This document shows, in pieces, positions 58,539-64,000 of a stretch of DNA of 64,000 bases. A program made the translations under genes and the position numbers. Under the pieces are notes generated by a model that did not search any database, was not told the origin of the DNA, and saw only the letters and a program-made list of their open reading frames with translations. The DNA lies in NCBI RefSeq assembly GCF_007176755.1, contig NZ_BJTV01000016.1, positions 1 through 64,000 of the forward strand, read 5' to 3'. Each line of letters begins with the position of its first letter. Position 1 is the stretch's first letter. Origin of the DNA: Streptomyces sp. 1-11. GTDB lineage: Bacteria; Actinomycetota; Actinomycetes; Streptomycetales; Streptomycetaceae.

Positions 58539-59192
58539 ATGACCTCTGTGCCCACGCCGATCCCGTCCCGCACGCAGTACGTGCTGGACGCGATCAAACA
58601 CCGCATCCTGACGGGTCAGCTGACGCCCGGCCAGGCCCTGGTCGAGACGGAACTGGCCGCGCAGTTCGGGGTGTCGAAGACCCCGGTGCGGGAGGCGCTG
58701 AAGACCCTCGCCGGGACCGGGCTCGTCGTGATGAGCCAGTACAAGGGCGTCACGGTGCGCATGGTGGACGCGGACATGGCGCGCGAGGTCTACGACGTCC
58801 GGCTGCTGCTGGAACCCGAGGCGCTGCGCCGGGCCGTGCGGCGCGGCGCGTCCCTGGACGCCGCCCGGGACGCGCTGGCCCGCGCCGACGCCGCCGCTGA
58901 CACCGCCGAACGCTCCCTGGCCAACCGCCAGTTCCACCGGGCCCTGTACCTGCCGTGCGGCAACCCGCTGCTCGGCCGGATGCTCGACGAGGTCCGCGAC
59001 CAGGCCGCCCTGGTGGCCGCCGTGGCCTGGGCGGCCGACCCCTCCTGGGAGCGGGAGGCCGCCGAGCACCGGGACATCCTGCGGCTCGCGCTGGCGGGCG
59101 ACGCGGACGGCGCGGCGAGCGCCCTGCACACCCACATCGCGTCGTTCGTACGGCGGGCGATCCCCGAGCATCCAGAGGAAGGCCAGGAATGA
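58539..59192 (+). CDS. GntR-family (FadR subfamily) regulator
   Basis: The 217-residue protein has the GntR winged helix (YVLDAIKHRILTGQLTPGQALVETELAAQFGVSKTPVREALKTLAGTGLVVMSQYKGVTV) and an FCD ligand domain with metal-binding histidines (NRQFHRALY, EHRDILRLALAGDADGAASALHTHI). FCD regulators commonly sense sugar acids and other small carboxylates. GAGAGGG precedes ATG 58539. Its stop overlaps the next start, so it is the first gene of the sugar-acid operon. Confidence 0.92.
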   Translation: MTSVPTPIPSRTQYVLDAIKHRILTGQLTPGQALVETELAAQFGVSKTPVREALKTLAGTGLVVMSQYKGVTVRMVDADMAREVYDVRLLLEPEALRRAVRRGASLDAARDALARADAAADTAERSLANRQFHRALYLPCGNPLLGRMLDEVRDQAALVAAVAWAADPSWEREAAEHRDILRLALAGDADGAASALHTHIASFVRRAIPEHPEEGQE

Positions 59193-60100
59193 GCAGCGTG
59201 ACGTTCGAGACCCAGCGGGCGGCCCTGGCCGACGTGGTGGCCATCCCGGTGACCCCGTTCGCCGAGGACGGCTCCGTCGATCGGGACGCCCACCGCTCGC
59301 TGCTGCGTCGCCTGCTCGACGGCGGTGTCACCACCATCACCTCCAACGGCAACACCGGCGAGTTCTACGCCCTCACCCCCGAGGAGCGCCGCCTGGTCAC
59401 CGAGCTGACCGTGGACGAGGCCGGCGACCGCGCCGTGGTCCTGGTCGGCATCGGCCACGACCTGTCCACCGCCATCGACTCCGCGCGGCACGCCCGCGAC
59501 GCCGGCGCCGCGATGGTGATGGTCCACCAGCCCGTGCACCCGTACGTCTCGGCGGCCGGCTGGGTCGACTACCACCGTGCCATCGCCGAGTCCGTGCCCG
59601 AACTGGGCGTGGTGCCCTACATCCGCAACGAGCGGCTGCCCGGCGCCCGGCTCGCCGAACTCGCCGACCAGTGCCCGAACGTCATGGGCGTCAAGTACGC
59701 CGTCCCCGACGCCGCGCGCTTCGCCGCCTTCGCCCGGGACGCGGGGCTCGACCGCTTCGTCTGGGTCGCCGGCCTCGCCGAGCCGTACGCGCCCTCGTAC
59801 TTCTCGGCCGGCGCCACCGGCTTCACCTCGGGGCTGGTGAACGTCGCCCCGGCCGTCTCGCGGGAGATGATCGAGGCGCTGCGCTCCGGCGACTTCCCGG
59901 CCGCCATGAAGGTCTGGGAACGCATCCGCCGCTTCGAGGAACTGCGCGCCGCCCACGGCAACGCCAACAACGTCACCGTCGTCAAGGAGGCGCTGGCCGC
60001 GCTCGGCCTGTGCCGCCGGGACGTCCGCCCGCCGAGCAAGCCGCTGCCCGCGGACGAGCGGGCCGAGGTCGCCGCCATCACCGCCGGGTGGTCGATATGA
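59189..60100 (+). CDS. DHDPS-family sugar-acid dehydratase/aldolase
   Basis: The 303-residue class I aldolase-fold protein has Schiff-base Lys169 (MGVKYAVPDA), Tyr144 (PYIRNERLPG) and SNGNTGEFYALTPEE in place of the NGTTGE of dapA. The change and the partner dehydratase point to 2-keto-3-deoxy-sugar-acid substrates, for example L-2-keto-3-deoxyarabonate dehydration to alpha-ketoglutarate semialdehyde, or an aldol cleavage. It is coupled on both sides by ATGA overlaps with gntR and the IlvD-family gene. Confidence 0.85.
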   Translation: MSSVTFETQRAALADVVAIPVTPFAEDGSVDRDAHRSLLRRLLDGGVTTITSNGNTGEFYALTPEERRLVTELTVDEAGDRAVVLVGIGHDLSTAIDSARHARDAGAAMVMVHQPVHPYVSAAGWVDYHRAIAESVPELGVVPYIRNERLPGARLAELADQCPNVMGVKYAVPDAARFAAFARDAGLDRFVWVAGLAEPYAPSYFSAGATGFTSGLVNVAPAVSREMIEALRSGDFPAAMKVWERIRRFEELRAAHGNANNVTVVKEALAALGLCRRDVRPPSKPLPADERAEVAAITAGWSI

Positions 60101-61830
60101 ACACCCCCCGCCGCGCCCCCGAGGACCTCAGAAGCCACCAGTGGTACGGCACCGACGGCCTGCGCTCCTTCAGCCACCGCGCCCGCACCCGCCAGCTCGG
60201 CTACCTCCCCGAGGAGCACCTCGGCAAGCCGGTCGTCGCGATCCTCAACACCTGGTCCGACATCAACCCCTGCCACGTCCACCTGCGCGACCGCGCCCAG
60301 GCCGTCAAGCGCGGGGTGTGGCAGGCGGGCGGCTTCCCGCTGGAGTTCCCGGTCTCCACCCTCAGCGAGACCTTCCAGAAGCCCACCCCGATGCTCTACC
60401 GGAACATGCTCGCCATGGAGACGGAGGAGCTGCTGCGCTCCTACCCCGTCGACGGCGCGGTGCTGATGGGCGGCTGCGACAAGTCCACGCCCGCCCTGCT
60501 GATGGGCGCGGCCTCGGTGGACCTGCCGGCCGTCTTCGTCCCGGCCGGGCCCATGCTCCCCGGCCACTGGCGCGGCGAGGTCCTCGGCTCCGGCACCGAC
60601 ATGTGGAAGTACTGGGACGACAAGCGGGCCGGTCTCATCGGCGACTGCGAGATGACCGAGCTGGAGAGCGGCCTGGCCCGCTCGCCCGGCCACTGCATGA
60701 CCATGGGCACGGCGTCCACGCTGACCGCCGCCGCCGAGGCGCTCGGCGTGACCGTGCCGGGCGCGTCGAGCATCCCGGCGGTGGACTCCGGGCACGACCG
60801 GATGGCGGCCCGGGCGGGCATGACCGTCGTCGACCTGATCCACCGGAACCGCACCCTGGGCGACATCCTCACCCGCGAGGCCTTCGAGGACGCCGTGACC
60901 ACGGTCCTCGGCCTCGGCGGCTCCACCAACGCCGTGATCCACCTGATCGCCATGGCCGGCCGGGCCGGGGTGCGGCTCACCCTGGACGACTTCGACCGCA
61001 CCGCCCGCACGGTCCCGGTCCTCGCCAACGTCCGCCCCGGCGGACGGCGTTACCTGATGGAGGACTTCCACTTCGCGGGCGGCCTGCCCGGCTTCCTCTC
61101 CCGGATCCCGGACCTGCTCCACCTGGACCGGCCGACCGTCTCGCACGACACCCTGCGCGAGCAGATCTCCGGAGCGCGGGTGCACGACGACGACGTCATC
61201 CGGACCCGGGACGACCCGGTCGCGAGCGAGGGCGGGGTCGCGGTGCTGCGCGGCAACCTCTGCCCGGACGGCGCCGTCATCAAGCACATCGCCGCCGAGC
61301 CCCGCCTGCTCGAGCACACCGGCCCCGCGGTCGTCTTCGACGACTACCGGACGATGCAGCGCACCATCAACGACCCGTCGCTGGGGATCACGGCGGACAG
61401 CGTGCTCGTGCTGCGCAACGCCGGCCCCAAGGGCGGCCCGGGCATGCCCGAGTACGGCATGCTCCCCATCCCGGACCACCTGCTCAAGCAGGGCGTGCGG
61501 GACATGGTGCGGATCTCCGACGCCCGGATGAGCGGCACGAGTTACGGCGCCTGCGTGCTGCACGTGGCGCCGGAGTCGTACGTCGGCGGACCGCTGGCGC
61601 TGGTGCGCACCGGCGACCTCATCACCCTGGACGTCGGGGCGCGCGCCCTCCGTCTCCACGTCGACGACGCGGAACTGGAGCGCAGGCGGGCCGAGTGGAC
61701 CCCGCCGCCCGCCCGCTACGAACGCGGCTACGGCGCCCTCTACAACGAGCAGATCACCCAGGCCGACACCGGCTGCGACTTCGAGTTCCTGGCCCGTCAG
61801 GCCACGGTGCCGGACCCTTACGCCGGCTGA
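60097..61830 (+). CDS. IlvD/Edd-family dehydratase, L-arabinonate dehydratase-like
   Basis: The 577-residue [2Fe-2S] enzyme has its cluster cysteines at 59 (DINPCHVH), 127 (GGCDKS) and 200 (SPGHCMTMG). To my memory these are the same positions as in the L-arabinonate dehydratase of Rhizobium. It also has the MSGTSYGACVLHVAPE active-site segment. It should convert a sugar acid (arabinonate, fuconate or galactonate class) to its 2-keto-3-deoxy form, which the coupled DHDPS-family enzyme then processes. ATG 60097 overlaps the previous stop. Confidence 0.9.
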   Translation: MNTPRRAPEDLRSHQWYGTDGLRSFSHRARTRQLGYLPEEHLGKPVVAILNTWSDINPCHVHLRDRAQAVKRGVWQAGGFPLEFPVSTLSETFQKPTPMLYRNMLAMETEELLRSYPVDGAVLMGGCDKSTPALLMGAASVDLPAVFVPAGPMLPGHWRGEVLGSGTDMWKYWDDKRAGLIGDCEMTELESGLARSPGHCMTMGTASTLTAAAEALGVTVPGASSIPAVDSGHDRMAARAGMTVVDLIHRNRTLGDILTREAFEDAVTTVLGLGGSTNAVIHLIAMAGRAGVRLTLDDFDRTARTVPVLANVRPGGRRYLMEDFHFAGGLPGFLSRIPDLLHLDRPTVSHDTLREQISGARVHDDDVIRTRDDPVASEGGVAVLRGNLCPDGAVIKHIAAEPRLLEHTGPAVVFDDYRTMQRTINDPSLGITADSVLVLRNAGPKGGPGMPEYGMLPIPDHLLKQGVRDMVRISDARMSGTSYGACVLHVAPESYVGGPLALVRTGDLITLDVGARALRLHVDDAELERRRAEWTPPPARYERGYGALYNEQITQADTGCDFEFLARQATVPDPYAG

Positions 61831-61844
61831 CCCCGCCCCACGGC

Positions 61845-61882
61845 GGAAGCGCTTCACCCATGTGTACGTAGCAAGCGCTTCC
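61845..61882. promoter_or_regulatory. Paired LacI-type operators before the permease genes
   Basis: GGAAGCGCTTC (61845-61855) and CAAGCGCTTCC (61872-61882) each contain the palindrome AAGCGCTT, with centres 26 bases apart. This is the usual core of LacI/CcpA-type sites and suggests that the importer part has its own control. Confidence 0.65.
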
Positions 61883-61923
61883 TGTCCCCGCTGAAACTGC
61901 CCCCCTGCGAACGGAGAACAGTC

Positions 61924-62859
61924 ATGGCCCAAGCCGCAGCCGTGGCGGAACCGCCCGCGCCACCCCGGCGGCGCCGTGCCTCCGCGACGCCGCGCAGGCT
62001 GCCGTACCTGCTGATCGCGCCGGCCGCCCTGCTGATGCTGGGCTTCATCGCCTACCCGGTGCTCAGCGTCTTCTACTACAGCCTGCAGAACTACAACCCC
62101 ACCAAGCCCTGGCGGAACGGCTTCGCGGGCCTGGACAACTTCACCCGGGCCTTCAGCCACGACCCGCAGTTCTGGGACACCCTGACCTTCAGCGCCAAGT
62201 GGGTCGTGGTCGAGGTCGGGCTGCAACTGCTGTTCGGCCTGGCCCTGGCGCTCATCGTCAACCAGACCTTCGTGGGCCGCTCGCTGGGCCGCGCCCTGGT
62301 CTTCTCGCCCTGGGCCGTCTCCGGTGTGCTGACCTCGGTGATCTGGGTGCTGCTCTACAACTCCCAGACCGGCATCACCCGTTACCTCGCCGACGCCGGG
62401 ATCGGCTCCTACGGCACGAGCTGGCTCTCCGACACCTCGACGGTCTTCCCGGCGGCGGTCGTCGCCGACCTGTGGCGGGGCGTCCCCTTCTTCGCCATCC
62501 TCATCCTCGCCGACCTGCAGTCCGTCTCCCGCGACCTGTACGAGGCCGCCGAGGTCGACGGGGCCGGCCGCCTGAAGCAGTTCTGGCACATCACCCTGCC
62601 CCACCTGAAGGACGCCATCGTCCTGTCCACGCTGCTGCGTGCGGTGTGGGAGTTCAACAACGTCGACCTGCTCTACACCCTGACCGGCGGCGGACCGGCC
62701 GGCGAGACCACCACGCTGCCCCTCTACATCGCCAACACCAGCGTCGACGCCCACAACTTCGGCTACGCCTCCGCCCTGACGACGGTGGCGTTCGTGATCC
62801 TGCTCTTCTGCTCGATGGTCTATCTGCGGCTGAGCAAGTTCGGAGGTGAGACCAAGTGA
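61924..62859 (+). CDS. Sugar ABC transporter permease (MalF/UgpA-like)
   Basis: The 311-residue permease has six helices and the EAA loop RDLYEAAEVDGAGRLKQFWHITLPHL. GGAGAA precedes ATG 61924. It begins a set with the second permease and an oxidoreductase behind a 93-base gap that carries two LacI-type sites. No solute-binding protein or ATPase gene is adjacent within the window, which is unusual. The substrate is probably the sugar or sugar acid degraded by the upstream enzymes. Confidence 0.9.
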   Translation: MAQAAAVAEPPAPPRRRRASATPRRLPYLLIAPAALLMLGFIAYPVLSVFYYSLQNYNPTKPWRNGFAGLDNFTRAFSHDPQFWDTLTFSAKWVVVEVGLQLLFGLALALIVNQTFVGRSLGRALVFSPWAVSGVLTSVIWVLLYNSQTGITRYLADAGIGSYGTSWLSDTSTVFPAAVVADLWRGVPFFAILILADLQSVSRDLYEAAEVDGAGRLKQFWHITLPHLKDAIVLSTLLRAVWEFNNVDLLYTLTGGGPAGETTTLPLYIANTSVDAHNFGYASALTTVAFVILLFCSMVYLRLSKFGGETK

Positions 62860-63740
62860 TCACCGAGATCGCTCCCGCGCCCGAGCGGGTCGTGTCCGAG
62901 CCCGCCCGTCCGCGCGGCAGGCGCCGCGCCTGGGACGAGGTCCCGCGCTGGCAGATCTACCTCCCGCTGTCGGTGTACCTGCTGTTCACCCTGGTCCCCT
63001 TCTACTGGATCCTGCTCTTCGCCCTCCGCCCGGCCGGCTCCACCTCCCTGGTCCCCTGGCCGGTGACGTTCGAGCACTTCGGCAAGGTGTGGACCGACCG
63101 CGGCTTCGGCACCTACTTCGCCAACAGCGTCTACGTCGGCTTCGCCACCCTGGTCCTGACCACGGTGGTCGCCCTGGCCGGCGGCTACGCCCTGGCCCGT
63201 TTCGACTTCCGGGCCAAGCGCGGCTTCATGCTGGCCCTGCTCTGCTCCCAGTTCGTGCCGGGCGCGCTGCTGCTGGTGCCGCTCTTCCAGATCTTCGCCC
63301 GGCTGTCGATGATCAACTCGCTCGGCAGCGTCGTCATCGCCGAGACCGTCTTCCAGCTCCCGTTGTCGATGATCCTCATCAGCGGGTTCATCCGGAACGT
63401 GCCGTACTCCCTGGAGGAGGCCGCCTGGGTGGACGGCTGCAACCGGCTCACCGCCTTCCGGATCGTCGTGCTGCCGCTGCTGCGGCCCGGGCTGATCGCC
63501 GTCGGCTCGTTCGCCTTCGTGCACGCCTGGAACCACTTCCTGTTCGCCCTGATGTTCCTCTCCGACCAGGGCAAGCAGACCATCCCGGTCGGCCTCAACA
63601 CGCTGATGAGCGCCGACAGCGTCGACCTGGGCGCGCTGGCCGCGGGCGGCATCATCGCCGCCGTACCGGTGGTCGTCGTGTTCGCCTTCATCCAGAAGTG
63701 GCTGATCACCGGCTTCAGCGCGGGGGCGGTGAAGGGATGA
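62856..63740 (+). CDS. Sugar ABC transporter permease (MalG/UgpE-like)
   Basis: The 294-residue second membrane subunit has the EAA loop YSLEEAAWVDGCNRLTAFRIVVLPLL and ends WLITGFSAGAVKG. GTG 62856 overlaps the partner's stop and is preceded by a strong GGAGGTGA site inside the end of that gene. Its own stop overlaps the oxidoreductase ATG. A long cytoplasmic N-terminus of about 35 residues is basic and proline-rich. Confidence 0.92.
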   Translation: MITEIAPAPERVVSEPARPRGRRRAWDEVPRWQIYLPLSVYLLFTLVPFYWILLFALRPAGSTSLVPWPVTFEHFGKVWTDRGFGTYFANSVYVGFATLVLTTVVALAGGYALARFDFRAKRGFMLALLCSQFVPGALLLVPLFQIFARLSMINSLGSVVIAETVFQLPLSMILISGFIRNVPYSLEEAAWVDGCNRLTAFRIVVLPLLRPGLIAVGSFAFVHAWNHFLFALMFLSDQGKQTIPVGLNTLMSADSVDLGALAAGGIIAAVPVVVVFAFIQKWLITGFSAGAVKG

Positions 63741-64000
63741 CCCTCCCCGTCGTGCTGGCGGGCGCGCGCGGCCACGGCCGCTGGCACCTGGACAACATCC
63801 GCCGGCTCCAGGCGAAGGGCGCCGTCCGGCTGGCCGGCGTCTGCGAGCTGACCCCGCTGGCCGAGGACGAGATCCCCGACGGCCTCGGCACGCCCGAGCA
63901 GTCCGCGGACTTCGGGGCGCTCCTCGACTCCACCGGCGCCCGGGCCGCCGTCGTCTGCACCCCGATCCCCACCCACGCCGAGCTGGCGCTGACGGCCGCC
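63737..64000 (+). CDS. Gfo/Idh/MocA-family oxidoreductase, 5' end only
   Basis: The first 88 codons are in the window and the frame runs off the end. It opens with a Rossmann motif VVLAGARGHGRWHLDNI and continues to AAVVCTPIPTHAELALTAA, the family's T-P-x3-H segment after the NAD(P) strand. Overlap with the permease (ATGA) places it in the operon. Some sugar 1-dehydrogenases of oxidative pentose pathways belong to this family, so it may supply the first oxidation. That is inference. Confidence 0.87.
   Translation, partial: MTLPVVLAGARGHGRWHLDNIRRLQAKGAVRLAGVCELTPLAEDEIPDGLGTPEQSADFGALLDSTGARAAVVCTPIPTHAELALTAA

Noticed and set aside
61831..61923. AAGCGCTT sites as possible restriction-type coincidence.
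   Set aside because: Not dismissed as chance: two copies at a 26-base spacing directly before a sugar importer fit LacI-type regulation better, so they are kept as a feature at moderate confidence.
59617..62754. A 1045-codon minus-strand open frame opposite the sugar-acid operon.
   Set aside because: It is low complexity (Gly, Val, Arg, His) and arises from GC-skewed codons of the plus-strand dehydratase and permease genes.

Overview
The window is a stretch of Streptomyces-type chromosome. It has very high GC with G/C third positions, GTG and TTG starts, many ATGA or GTGA gene overlaps, MsiK-style sugar importers without their own ATPase, and a SufR/suf operon of actinobacterial type. No rRNA, tRNA, CRISPR array, transposase or integrase was seen. 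From memory, the core gene order (pgi, pgl-opcA-zwf-tal-tkt, ctaB, ctaA, ABC pair, sufR-B-D-Rieske-C-S-U-T, dapD, dapA) resembles S. coelicolor around SCO1912-SCO1942; this was not checked by alignment.

Region 1 (1-11.2 kb): the 3' end of pgi, then a convergent PadR / ABC ATPase / FtsX-type permease operon. Next comes a maltose-like carbohydrate block: an orphan solute-binding protein without a lipobox, a GH13 alpha-glucosidase, a lipoprotein binding protein and two permeases. One permease carries a large extracytoplasmic insert with a CnaB/SdrD-like fold. A secreted lamin-tail protein closes the region. Three copies of a TACCTAACA motif lie in the regulatory gaps of this block.

Region 2 (11.3-25.5 kb): the oxidative and non-oxidative pentose phosphate operon tkt-tal-zwf-opcA-pgl on the minus strand. 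Haem O synthase (ctaB), a small conserved protein, an amidohydrolase and a nucleotidyltransferase follow on the plus strand. Then come haem A synthase (ctaA), an ABC-2 exporter pair separated by a striking 92-bp tandem duplication that makes two chained mini-ORFs, and an AAC(3)-type acetyltransferase, all on the minus strand.

Region 3 (25.7-36.6 kb): the suf Fe-S assembly operon, whose CAAC-N6-GTTG SufR operator overlaps both the promoter and a leaderless start codon. An SMR pump with its TetR repressor, again with an operator over a leaderless start, is followed by dapD. A lower-GC gap holds a small transcription unit. A HAD-like protein and dapA end the region.

Region 4 (36.7-47.5 kb): small, Cys-rich and membrane proteins (an Actinobacterial Holin-X/DUF1469-like protein and a DUF3618-like protein with eight 11-residue repeats). 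Also here are an SRPBCC protein, a secreted nuclease, a PhoX-type phosphatase preceded by a PHO box, a 2H phosphoesterase, a TetR regulator and a double-TerD protein.

Region 5 (47.5-64 kb): sugar, polyol and sugar-acid catabolism. A polyol ABC importer with a zinc dehydrogenase and a DeoR regulator comes first. Uronate dehydrogenase lies divergent from 5-dehydro-4-deoxyglucarate dehydratase, which is translationally coupled to an unrecognised protein. Last is a GntR - DHDPS-family - L-arabinonate dehydratase-like - ABC permeases - Gfo/Idh/MocA run. These last two modules look like two arms of non-phosphorylative sugar-acid oxidation that would meet at alpha-ketoglutarate semialdehyde.
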